Source: Orthonyx spaldingii (Eukaryota > Chordata > Aves > Passeriformes > Orthonychidae). Taken from it: a stretch of 64,000 nt of DNA. Shown piece by piece: positions 42,691-54,354 of the stretch. The notes beneath the pieces are model-generated. The model saw nothing but the letters and a program-made list of their open reading frames with translations, was not told where the DNA came from and searched no databases. Numbering within the stretch: the first letter of the stretch is position 1; each line of letters begins with the position of its first letter. Where the stretch lies: contig VZTJ01000242.1 of NCBI GenBank assembly GCA_013397795.1, positions 1,073,810 to 1,137,809 on the forward strand, read 5' to 3'. Position numbers and translations under genes: made by a program.

Positions 42691-45514
42691 CTGTGCAGCA
42701 GTAGTAGAGTACTTTTTTTTGCTCTCTTAACCATGTCTGTTCACTGCTGACTCCACATATTTTCTCCAACAGCTCACTCCTCCTTTAGGAGGCTCCTTCT
42801 ACGAGCTGTGTGACGGACAGTGCCAGATGGGATGGAGAGAGACACCTGTATTGGAAAAGATCCTATCTGGTCCCTAGCTGGATGGGGTGTCTCCCACGTG
42901 GCTCTGTAGCTTTTCCAGCCCCGGCTTAGTGGTGGGCAGTGCAGACATGGATAGGTGTGGCATGGGCATCCCAAGGCACGTGCACCATGCAGCGCTGGAA
43001 CAAGGCCTGCAGGGCAGGGTGCATGAGCACGTGCCAACTGGTCCCACTCAGCCCATGGGACAAGGCAGGCCTGCTTTACTCTGCGACCTTTCCTGACTAA
43101 ATTGCTTTCATTATGGGGCTAAGAGCTGACCCAAAAAGAAGGTCAAGTTATTAAAAATAAAAAAGGGAGGATGGAACAAAACCGAGGAGGAAAGAAAGCA
43201 CTGGTCTCAAATGTTTGAGATGTCAGCCTCATAAATTCAGCATCAGCTTCCTTTGGTCTTCAAACCAAGTCAGCTCTAATGCTATTTGCAGATATAGATT
43301 GGTGTCTTTTTCATTACTGTTATCAAATGATGCATTTGTGGTGCAGCTTCAGAGCCCTTTCTGCCCTGGTAAGTGGATTATGCATCCTGGTGCCAGCACT
43401 ACTTGAGTTCTACTTTTAATACTAAAAATAAAAAAGAAATAATAAAATACCTTCCAGGCTTTTAGATTTTCTTCTTTTTCAAAGATCTAATTAAGATATT
43501 TATATCTCAACAGGCAGAAAGGACCTGACCTCTGCTTTGTTAGCAAAATGTGACAAAAAGCACTTTGCTAAGCATTTGCAATCACCGCTATTGTCAGCTA
43601 AACTTCTGGGAAATAGTGACACTGTTTCTTCTTGCTGCTCAAAGCTGAGCCAAGCTTCACAAGATGAATATCCCCTCAGCAAGCTAACTGGCTGCCTGAT
43701 GTCGCTACAGCTTTTTGCATCCCCCCCACCAGCACTGGGTATGAGGAAAGAATTGCTGCCCCTCCCCAAGACTGCTGGAGTGGAAGTAGAGGAGTCCTTT
43801 GTCCTTCTCCCAGTGCACATCCAACCACATCACACCCATACTTTCAGCCACAGGTGGCATATTTTCTGCCTCTGTTTGGCAGGCCCACCTGGCTGGCAGT
43901 TGTGCTGCTCAGAGATGCTCTGGGAAGCAGAGCATTATTTTTGGAGCCCAACAGCACTGTCATCTGTTTTGCTTCGTATGAGTAGTAAACCGAACCACGG
44001 CCCTTTAAAGGAACATTTCTCTCCCTTTAGGGAGAGTTATCACCATTGCCCAGTAGAGAGGAGACATCGGCAAAGGTCTGAGTGCTCTTGAGTCTGATGA
44101 AGAACAGATAATTCTTCTCTACCAGAAATGTACTAGGGAGACAGTAGGTATTTCTGAGCCCATGTTTCACATTTTTTTTGGGTCTGTCACTTTATTTCCC
44201 TTCTTACTATTTGTGTGCTTAAATCCTAAGGATATGGAAAGAAGCTGCATAATTCTGAACTTAAGTAGTAACATGGAAAGCACCTTGGACATAATCTCAT
44301 GTGCGATCACAAGCACAAGCCAGTACAGGAATCTCTGCGTCCACTCCATCAGTACGTATTCAGCCAGCAGAGGTAAACCTCAGCTAGAAGGATTTTGGAA
44401 GTTCATTTACTTGCTGCCCATCTGAAGCTCTGTAAACCTGATGTTTTTGTGCTCATATGTTTTTCCTCATCTGCCTTTGATTCTGCCAATACATATGTGA
44501 GATCCACCTCAAATCCTGGATTCTGCCATGACCTGTGGTCTCTCTACCCTCATACCCTCCCCTCCTTCCACAAGGACAGCATGTGCTTAAGCATAGAGTG
44601 GCGACATATTCACTGAAGTACATTCAGTTAAAATGTTACTAAACATCAGTGAAGCAAGGATGAAAAGATTCCCTGAGATCAAAAGTGGTATATAAAAATA
44701 ACAACAGAAGAGAAAAGTAGGCTCTGCAATGTGCTCTTCCAGTAAGAGTGGTATTGACCTCAAGGAGTGAAATAAAAGGTGGAAACATGAGCTACAATCA
44801 ATTGTTTATTTTTTTTAACATTAAAAAAAGGAAAGAGAATAAAACACTTGCTAGTTGCTGAGACAGGTCTATAGCACCCAGCATGTCAGATTCATACTAA
44901 AGCGAAAGTGAGAAGTCAGGCAGTTCTGTGGGTGCTGCATAAAGACCTGCAGAAGTCATTAAGCTGGGATGAGCTCATCATGATAATCATGAAACTTACT
45001 CGATCAATGTAAAACTATCTTGACTTCAGATGGCCTTGGATCACTCCCTAGCACTGCACTGTGGAAACGAATCCATTTCACTTACTAAACATTAAAGTTT
45101 TAATCTGCAAAACAAATAAAACATTTTGCTGTCCTGCTCCCATTAGTGTTGGTGAGAGCACATCACCCACTGCACTTCAGCAGGTTTGAAAATCTCACCC
45201 TCCTTGATCTGAACAGAGATTCTGAGAAGAAGGCAGAAGAGAAAGAGAAAAAGATGCAGGACCAGACTTTCAGTAGGCAGAAATCTGTGTTGCTCAACTG
45301 AAGTCAATGGAGCTGCACTGACCTACCCCAGTTAAGCTTTGGTCCATAATGGCTGTGGAGACCTCAAAAGCAATAAATGGCCTGACTGACTGCCAAAGCG
45401 TACAGCCACTACAAAGAATCTTGGTGTCAGAAACCAGAGAGCACAAAAGAGTTTGTCATATTAACAGGTCTGACTTTCTGCAGGGGTGTGTCACCTCCAG
45501 TTTTCTACTGCTCT
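42691..45514. other. intergenic, no gene seen
   Basis: It contains a 184-codon open frame (43537-44091) with no recognisable family or splice context; it is probably chance. No repeat recognised. Confidence 0.5.
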
Positions 45515-46046
45515 GCACTGACCTTGAATGCTGTGCGCAGTTTTGGGCTCCTCAAAGTAATAAAGATATTAAGCTCTTAGAGAGTGTCCAAAGGAGGACA
45601 ACCAAGGTGGTGAAGGGTCTTGAGAGGAAGCCGTACGAAGAGCAGCTGAGGTCCCTTGGTCTGTTCTCCTGGAGAAGAGGAGGCTGAGGGGAGACCTCAT
45701 TGCAGTGTACAACTTCTTGTGAGGAGAGGAGGAGGGGCAGGCGCTGATTTCTTCTCTGTGGTGACCAGTGACAGGACTTGAGGAAATGGCCTGAACTTGT
45801 GTCAGGGGACATTTAGGTTGGATATTAGAACAAGGTGCTTCCCTCAGAGGGTGGTTGGACACTGGAAACTGGCCCCCCAGGGAAGTGGTTATAGCATGAG
45901 CCTGACAGAGTTCAAAAAGTTTGGGCAATACACTCAAGCATATGGTGTGACTCTTGGAAATGGTGCTGTGCACAGCCAGGAGCTGGACTCGATGATCATT
46001 GTGGGTCCCTGCCAACTCAGCATATTCTGTGATTCTGTGATAATTT
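45515..46046 (+). mobile_element. CR1 LINE 3' fragment
   Basis: GAATGCTGTGCGCAGTTTTGGGC, GAGAGTGTCCAAAGGAGGAC, GGAGAAGAGGAGGCTGAGGGG, TTTAGGTTGGATATTAG and AGCTGGACTCGATGATCATTG, ending in the repeated octamer GTGATTCTGTGATAA. The ending differs from the GGTTGGACTTGATGATC type elsewhere, suggesting another CR1 subfamily. Confidence 0.92.
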
Positions 46047-48399
46047 AACACATTGATCAGGTGGCCAGGATAAATGGGGAAACATAAAATCAAATGCAAC
46101 ACATTAAAAATCAAGTTAAAATTATGGGGCACAAACACGCAGTCTGCAAAGACATTGGGATCTAGCCCAGGGGGAATATAAGAAGAGATTGCCTTTGATT
46201 TTAAGAGCTTGGAACTCTGTTTATTCGAGGGGAAGAATGACAGCATTGTCTAGCTATGTCAGCTAGAAAGGTTTTATGTGAGGAGAGATCATTACAGAAA
46301 AATCATGGAGTCAGCCATCTAGCCCATATCAGTTAGAAAGACACAGCTGTCAGCTTGTCTTCACTTAGACCAGGAGTTAAGCACACACAGGAAGAAGACA
46401 AGTTCGATCTTCCATGCTTGTGCAGCTCAGGTTGACTGCTAGGGCTCAGAGTCTGCCAGCCAGCTGACATCCCAAAAGCAAATGCTCCATGAAGCAAGGA
46501 GATGAAGGTCGTAGCTTAGGTCAACCCTTAGCTTGTGTTTCTCCAGGCACAGTTGTGAATATTAAGTTCTGCTTCTATAACTAGACAGTGACTGAGATGA
46601 AGAATCAATTGGCTTGGGAAGAACCTGGACACATTTTCAACATTTTTCAGAGGTTTCTGCTTCCTTTTGGCAGTTTTATAGTAGAGCATATCCCTTCTGC
46701 TTGAAGAGATTGAATTTTCATGAATTCACAAGTCAGATGACAGTCTAAGGAGGCCTGAAGCATTCGCACTGCAGGACAAGATGGCCTGCCCCTGCAGGTT
46801 TCTTCTTAGCCTCAAACCAGTGGTAACTGACCAGTGGTAACTGGTGGAGCTTGTTAGCATCACCACCTTAACATGCCCTTTTCCCCATCATTGACTGCAC
46901 CTTCTCTCTTGCCTTTGCTTTAATTCTTGTTGTCCAGGACCCAAGGAGGGCCTTAGCTCCCTATAGTGAAAGAAGATGGGTTTAATCAGTATAGGTGGCC
47001 ATGGGTTGCTTAAAGGATTACATGAAAAACTGAAAAAAAAGGGACTATGTGAGCAAGAAGGTGTTTGAAAGTGAACGCTTACAACATTGGAGCCTTGAGC
47101 CAGGCAGTTAACTCACAGTGTCTTTGTAAGAAGGCTGCTTTCTCCTTTTTGCCCTTCCTCCCCTGAGTAATTAAAAATCTGCTGGTAACTGCTGTGACGG
47201 TAGCTGATATGTCAGTGTTGTTAGTTCTTATTACATTTGCCAAGCCAAATGACTACTGCTCTACCGAAGTCATTCGAATGTCTCCAAATTACAACAGCTG
47301 AGAATCATTTTTACTAGTTGCAATAAGTAACAATCCTGACAACCTGGCTTGGATCCAAAGTGCAGTGCAAAATTTTATGCAAGTTGTTGGAATGAAATTA
47401 TTCTGGAGGCTCCAGGCACTCCTCTGGGACACAAAAATTAATGACCAGCACTTAAGTTTATCAGAATTTAAAAGAAAAATGTCCTCCAGCAGCCTCCAGT
47501 AGTGCCTCTTTGTTTTATTAATCCTCAGAGATTGATGCAGATTTCAACTAGGAAGACAAAATTTAGATGAGAAAATTATAATCAGAGGTTTGCCAGAAAA
47601 TAACCATCAGCTTTCAGTGCAAGGGCAAGAGGATATTGAAAAATGTATATTTATCTATATAATGCTAATATACATATCCATATATCTAGCTACAGATAAA
47701 GCTATTATGTATAATATATGTTATACATATCTGCAATATATCTTTCCATTGCAAATATGTGGAGTGAATGTTCAAAACAAGTTCAAGTCATTTCTTTTTG
47801 AAGTACATGTGGTGAGAATGGCAAATCTGCAAGCCAGGAGAATTCCTTGGGGTTGATGACTTCAGAAGTCTAAAAATCTGCCTTTTTGTACAGAGCAGAA
47901 GAATGACCTTTATAGTAGCTGCTACATAGTGACAGGAGAGAGGAAGATGGGGGAACTTGTCTCTCCTTTGGTTGTCTTACAGTCAAACTGCCTCTGACAC
48001 ATAAGGATAGGTAGGTAATTAAGATTTTTATTCATGAATTCCAACACACTTGAATCCAGTGCTGAAATCATTTGGTAAGAGATGCCATGAAGTCTTCAAG
48101 GAAGGTGCAGTGTTCCTGAAGAGTCATAAATGTTGTTCTTATGCTACCCTTGCAAGAATGTTGTTCTTGCTCACCTTGCAATCAGGTGAGCCCTTTCCTT
48201 CAGATGCAAAGGGTTGATTTGGGAAATGAGGACATTGCATGGTAAGAAGGAGGGAGACTAGGCATGCTATACCGTTTTCTGTTCACTTTCTCACTGGTTA
48301 GAACACTGTCTTCCTATATCATTCACTATTTAAACCTATGGCATGAAGGTAGGCAGACAGAAGACGTAAGGTTTTGAGATGGCCCTGAAACGTGCTAAG
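46047..48399. other. intergenic, no gene seen
   Basis: AT-rich. It has a short imperfect TA-rich tract at 47645-47745 and a 15-bp near-tandem repeat (ACCAGTGGTAACTG) at about 46817-46850. No coding similarity. Confidence 0.5.
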
Positions 48400-48797
48400 T
48401 CATGATGTAAGTCACTTGAGGAATGGCTGAGGGAGCTGGGGTTATTTGGCTTGAAGAAAAGAGAGAGTTATCATTCTCTACAACTACCTGAATGGAGGCT
48501 GTAGCCAGATAGGGGTCAATCTCTTCTCCCAGTGACGGGACAAGAGGAAGAGGCCCCAAGCTGCACCAGGAGAGGTTCAGGCTGGATATCAGAAGCATCA
48601 TTCAATTTCATCACTGAAAGGGTGGTTAACCGTTGGAATGTACTGCCCAGCAAAGCAGAGGAGTCACCATCCCTGGAAGTGTTCAAGAAACAACTGGATG
48701 TGGTACTTAGTACTACCCATTAGTTGACATTTTGGTGTTCAGGCAAAGGTTGGACTTGATGATCAGAGAGGTCCTTTCCAACCTTCAGGATTCTATG
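48400..48797 (+). mobile_element. CR1 LINE 3' fragment
   Basis: GAGGAATGGCTGAGGGAGCT, TTTGGCTTGAAGAAAAGAG, GCACCAGGAGAGGTTCAGGC and GGTTGGACTTGATGATCAGA, ending in CCAACCTTCAGGATTCTATG. Confidence 0.92.
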
Positions 48798-48945
48798 TTG
48801 GGGAAATATACTCCTTGGAGAGGACAGATGACACATTCAAGTGTCTCCAGGCAAACAGGGATTTGAACACATCTTCTTCTGTGATGTGCTATGAACTAAG
48901 GAGGACCTTCATTGGTATGGGCTTGAACACACCCAGAGTCAAGCA

Positions 48946-49770
48946 TCACAGAATCACAGAATTAACTAGGTTGAAAAAGACCTTTGAGATCATCAAGTTC
49001 AGCCTTTGACCTAACACTACCTCATCAACTAAACCATGGCACTGAGTGCCATGTCCAGTCTTTCTTTAAACATGTCCAGGGACGGTGACTCCACCACTTC
49101 CCTGGACAGACGATTCCAGTGCCCAATCATTCTTTCAGTGAAGAATTTTTTCCTGATGTCTAATCTAAATTCCCTTGGTGCAGCTTAAGGCTTTGTCCTC
49201 TTGTTCTGTCAGTCATTGCCTGGGAGAAGAGACCGACCCCCACCTGACTGCCTTTCAGGCAGTTGTAGAGAGTGACAAGGTCTCCCCCTGAGCCTCCTTT
49301 TCTCCAGGCTAAACAACCCCAACTCCCTCAGCTGTTCTTCATAGGGCTTGTGTTCCAGACCCTTCACCAGCCTGGTTGCCTTATTCTGGATGCATCCTTC
49401 CTAAACTGGGGGGCCCAGAACTGAACACAGCACTGAAGGTGAGGCCTCACCAGTGCCAAGTACAGGGGAAGAATCACTGCCCTGGTCCTGCTGGTCATTC
49501 TGTTCCTGATACAGGCCAGGATGCCATTGGCCTTCTTGGCCACCTGGTTACACTGCTGGCTCATGTTCAGTCGGCTGTTGACCAGCACCCCCAGGTCCCT
49601 TTCTGCCTGGGGACTGTGCAGCCACTCTGCTCCCAGCCTGTGGCACTGCAGGGGGTTATTGTGGCCAAAGTGCAGGACTCAGCACTTGGACTTGTTAAAC
49701 CTCATATTGTTGGACTTGGCCCACCTATCCAGACTGTCCAGGTCCCTCTGTAGAGCCCTCAGAAGATCTG
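48946..49770 (-). mobile_element. CR1 LINE fragment (3'UTR and end of ORF2)
   Basis: Reverse complement of a longer CR1 3' part: CACAGAATCACAGAATTAAC, CCATGGCACTGAGTGCCATG, GAGCCTCCTTTTCTCCAGGC, CTGTTCTTCATAGGGCTTG, then ORF2 C-terminal code up to CCAGGTCCCTCTGTAGAGCC. It lies tail to tail with the copy at 48400-48797. Confidence 0.94.
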
Positions 49771-51784
49771 CTGCAAGATGAGACAGCCTTGGATATGCCC
49801 TGAGACACATAGATGTGTGCGAGTGTACTCCTTCAAGGCCACAGGTTGCAAGGACCAAACTCAGAAACCACAATCAGGACTTCAGTTGCTAGTGTCCTGT
49901 GGTCTTGACTACCTGCTGCCAGAAGCTAGAGAAGTCATAGAGGTGTTTTGCTGAAAATACACTTTGAATCTTCAGACTTAGCACCATCAGGTTGACTTTT
50001 CACCAAAGGTAACCATGTGAGCATATGTTGGTAGTATAAGCTTGATAAAGGCTACATTTTTCAAAGTGTGCTTGTGGCTTTCCATGAGATCTTAAGTCTG
50101 ATCTTGGGAAAGTCGTTACTGATTGAGAAGAAGAAATTTATTTGCAGTAGCAAAATGCTGGAATAAAGTCAAACTGAGGAAACTAGGTTTAATACAACTT
50201 GAATCTCAATGAACTTCATGCTATAGAGTACTGGGCTTATATGCTCTGTCAGAGGGGTAATTCCTTACTTGGGATTGTTGTTCTTTGGAAATATACACCT
50301 AAAACAATTACTTTTCTTGGGATGGTTGCCCTGCTTGTAAACCTGGCAGAAACTCATTTCAGCTCAAGTTTCTGATCTGTCAGTTCAAGCAAAGGGCACC
50401 TTTGCACTTTGCTATTTATTGCCTCCTTCTGCTCCTCAGACATTCTCGTTGCTGGAAGTGGCAACATCTTTTATTGTAGGTGAAAAACCACATGTAGTTG
50501 CATGAGAACACCAAATTATAAGAAGAAAAGCAAACAACAGCCAAGATCCTGGAGCAGAGGCAATGAAGGAGTGGGGAAGTGGTCTTGAAAATACAGGTGA
50601 GGCTGGCAGGACACGAACAGACTGGCGTGTGGTAGGTAATGGTATAATGAATGACTGGCTTCCAGCATATTGCCTCAGATGTTACCAGCTCATTTCACAC
50701 CATGCAGTATGACATGCAAGCAGAGGTAAGTTTTCCGAAGACCTAAGCAGGTCACAGCTAACCTGAGTCAGGATATTTCACCTCTTTCAAGGGTCTGTAG
50801 ATATCCAGGTTGCCTCTTCTCAAGTACCCAAGAGCAGTCGCCAGTTTTAATCATTTGTACTCCTTAAAATCCATGGCTGTCAGGTTGATTAATACCCAGA
50901 CTCCTAGTCCTATCCTCTATTGATTTCCATCCATCCAATTCTGTTGCACCCTCCACCTTGCAGTGAATCTACAAGCCAGACACAGTTGCTGTATACATGC
51001 TGATGAGGTTCAAAAGCCATATGAGGCCAAGCTGATGGAGAAAGGTAATTGTGCGTAGCTGCAAAAATGAGGGGCAGGGATAAACCTAGAGGACACCCTG
51101 AAGTGGGAACTGGTTGTGCAAAACTCTGTCTTGTCTGGGCAGAACGTGCTTTGTACAATCTGGAAGTTGTTACAATTGTTGTATATTCATTAGAATATTT
51201 TTCCCTTTAATTAAACAATCCTTGAAACTCCCATGCAAGAAAAAAATAGTGTCACCAGTTAATGCAAGACCTTGCCCTCTTCAGATATGTGGTTACCAAT
51301 ACAGCTGCTGGTCTGGTTAGTATCTTTGATGGCCAGCAGGAAAATGACCTTTTTTTAAGCCTGTGGAGGACACTGTCACATATTCCACCAGCCACTGTTC
51401 TCTTGCACGCATCTATGCCAACCCTCCTCCCATTTCCTTTCTGGAAAGAAGAAAGAGTATTACCATCCTCTGCCTTTCATCTTGAGACAAAAAAAATGGC
51501 AGACATTTTGCTGGATGACTTTTAAATGCAGAATTGCTGGATGATTAATGAGAATTTTATAAGAAGCTCTTAACAAAATGACTATGCTGCATTTTTTCTT
51601 CTAGTTTTCCTAGTTCTACTGCAAAGCTGCCAAACTTTCACAAGGTGCTGGAGGAAAAACAGTATTTGGAACAGATAGAAAATGAATTATTTTATCTGCT
51701 GACTCTTTGTATGTCTCAGCTGTTCTGTGTAGCTTGTGTGCTTTGTGTGTCTCCATGTTTGTGGAACTGCTTTTTGCAGTGGAC
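49771..51784. other. intergenic, no gene seen
   Basis: No recognised repeat or coding similarity. Confidence 0.5.
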
Positions 51785-52831
51785 TGGTGGTGGGCTGATT
51801 GTGGCTGGATGCCAGGTATCCACCAAAGCTGTTCTGTCAGAAGCTCTATTCTCCTCAACTGGATAGGGGAGAGAAAATATAATGAAAAGCTCAGGGGTCA
51901 AGATAAGGACAGGGAGAGATCATTCATCAATTACTGTCATGGGCAGAACAGACATGGGGAAATTAGGTTAATTTATTACCAATCATATCAGAGTAGGGTA
52001 ACGAGAAATAAAACCAAATCTTAAAACTCCTTTCCCCCACCCCTCCCTTTTTCCCAGGCCCAACTATACTCACATATTCTCTGCCTCCTTCACACCTCCC
52101 AAGTGGTGCAGGGGGACAGGGAATGGTGGCTGTGATCAGTTCATCACACGTTGATTCTGCTGCTCCTTTCTCCTCAGGGGTAGAACTCCTCACACTGCTC
52201 ACCTGCCCCAGCATGGGGTTTTTCCCATGGGAGACAGTCCTCCATGAATGTCTTCAATGTAGGCCCTTCCCTCAGTCTGCAGCTCTTCATGAATTGCTCC
52301 AGCATGGGTCCCCCATGGGGTCACAAATCCTGCCAGCAAACTTGCTCCACTGTGGGCTTCCTGGGGGGTCACAGCCTCCTTCTCCATCTGCTCCAGCATA
52401 GGGTCCTCCACAGGCTGTAGGTGATCTCTGCTCCACTGTGGACCCCCATGGGCTGCAGGGGCACAGCTGCCTCACCTCTGTGGGCTGCAGAGGACTGTCT
52501 GCTCTGGTGCCTGGAACAATTTCTGCCCCTCCTTCTCCACTGGTCTTGATGTCTGCAGGGCTGTTTCTCTCACGTACTCTCACTCCACCCTCCATCTACA
52601 ATTGCTGTTGCCCAGTTGTTTCATTCCCTCACCTCCCTGCCTTCTTAGATCCATTATCCCTGAGGCACTACCACTGTTGCTGATGGGCTCAGCCTTGGCC
52701 AGTGGTGGCTCCATTCTAGAGCCAGCTGGCACTGGCTCTGTTGAACACAGACGAAGCATTTAGCATCTTCTCACAGAAGCCACTTCTGTAGCTCCTCCAC
52801 TAGCAAAACCTTGCCGTGCAAACACAATACA
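51785..52831 (-). mobile_element. near full-length avian ERV LTR (about 1.05 kb)
   Basis: On the minus strand it begins TGTATTGTGTTTGCACGGC. It then has GGAGCTACAGAAGTGGCTTC, CCACCACTGGCCAAGGCTGA and GAGAGAAACAGCCCTGCAGA. A block of degenerate ~50-bp repeats (GCTCCAGCATGGG-type on the plus strand, 52190-52500) follows, then AATAAA (complement 51972-51977), and an end near CCCACCACCA at 51785. This matches an LTR type I know to be abundant in birds. No convincing target duplication is visible, and no internal viral coding is attached. Confidence 0.85.
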
Positions 52832-54299
52832 ATGGTACAGCTTTATCTGGTGAGTATGTGCATTTATGGACACCAAAAAAGTCTCAAAGACAAAGTATAG
52901 CACAGCTGTAACACTTCTCTAGCTCGAGTCCATGCTTCCTAGGCATTTTGAGGGGTTGAAATGTGCTTTGCAAAAGAGGTATCTTCTCTTGAGCACTCCG
53001 AAGAGATAGACACTTATCTCACAGCAATGGCAGTAAAACCTCCCTTTTCGTTTTGTGATGCTATATGGCCCATTTTCATTCTTTCACAACTGCTACTGAC
53101 TCTTGGGTTCCCACCTACTGTGTTGTTATGGCCTGATCTCACAGTGGCACCCTAAGTCAGGATTCTGCTTCCGTAACCTGCCACATGTGGAGAGTGTCTC
53201 CAGTTTTCAGATGACGGAAACGTGGCTTTCAGTGCAGTGTTTCTTAGGACTGGTTTGCTAGTAAAATCAGCCATGCAACTATAGCAAACAAGGATGTATG
53301 AAGAGGCCACCAACACCTTTCCTGTGCCAAGCAGTGTTCAACAGTGGAAAAGGGCTGTCTGAGCAAAAAGGGTCTGCTGATGACATGAGCTATACCATGT
53401 ACCGGTATACATGATACCATGTATCCAGGGCAAAAATAACCCTACTGAGTTTTTCTGTATAGTCCTATGTAAGCTCAGAGTAGTTTAATGTCTATACAAA
53501 TAAAAATGACTATCGACTCCATCCCCAAATGCACTGTAGTGTTAGAGGCAGTACTGGAAGGAAGGCTGCAGCACTGGATAGCAAGGATAACAGCCAAAGA
53601 TCTGAGGTCAAATCCTTATGACCTTTGCAAGTCAAGGGGATTTTGATCTTGTTGGGTCATCACAAAGGACTTGTCAGCACAGGAAAATGATCCAAATTAA
53701 GCAAAAGGTGGGCATTTCCACTGCAGTAATTGAACTGCTGAGCGCACAGTGTGGGCATTCTCCTTCAGAGCTGAAACGGTCACAATTCTGCTGAGTTTAA
53801 TTGACTTAAGACAAGAATTGAGTTAAATGAATTAATGCCCAATTAAACTAAACTGAGGTCATAGGGCCTTACAGGAATTTAACAAATCCCTTTTCAAAGT
53901 TATTTTGAATTAATTTCCTCAAATGTTCCTGTGCCGACAAAGAAGAAATGTTTGTCTGCAAAGAGACATTAATTTGGTTAATGTTATGGGATTAACATAA
54001 AGAAAAAGAGTGATTTGTGATTCACTCCCTGTGCATGAGCTGTTCTCATGCTGGCCTAAGTATACTAATTTAATCGAATCTGCTCTGGAGCAAGCGTTGT
54101 CATAGAGTGGACCATCAGGGGTAGCTGTTCCAGAAGAAATCCTGTAATAGGAAAATGCTGAGGGCTGCAGAAAAATCCCTTCCAAACTGCCAGCCCAAAT
54201 TTAATTCCTTAATGTGTTGAATGGCAGTCCTTTGTTACCTCTGCAATTCAATAGCAGAGAAAACTGATATCTCCTTCTTCTGGCCGCACCATTACCTAA

Positions 54300-54354
<55 letters not shown>

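Noticed and set aside
43537..44091. 184-codon plus-strand frame
   Set aside because: No recognisable motif, no splice context and no signal peptide; the opposite strand is also open in part.
49376..49873. Frames at 49.4-49.9 kb
   Set aside because: CR1 sequence (minus-strand ORF2 end) and its shadow.
52287..52595. Open frames on both strands at 52.1-52.7 kb
   Set aside because: They fall in the degenerate internal repeats of the LTR.
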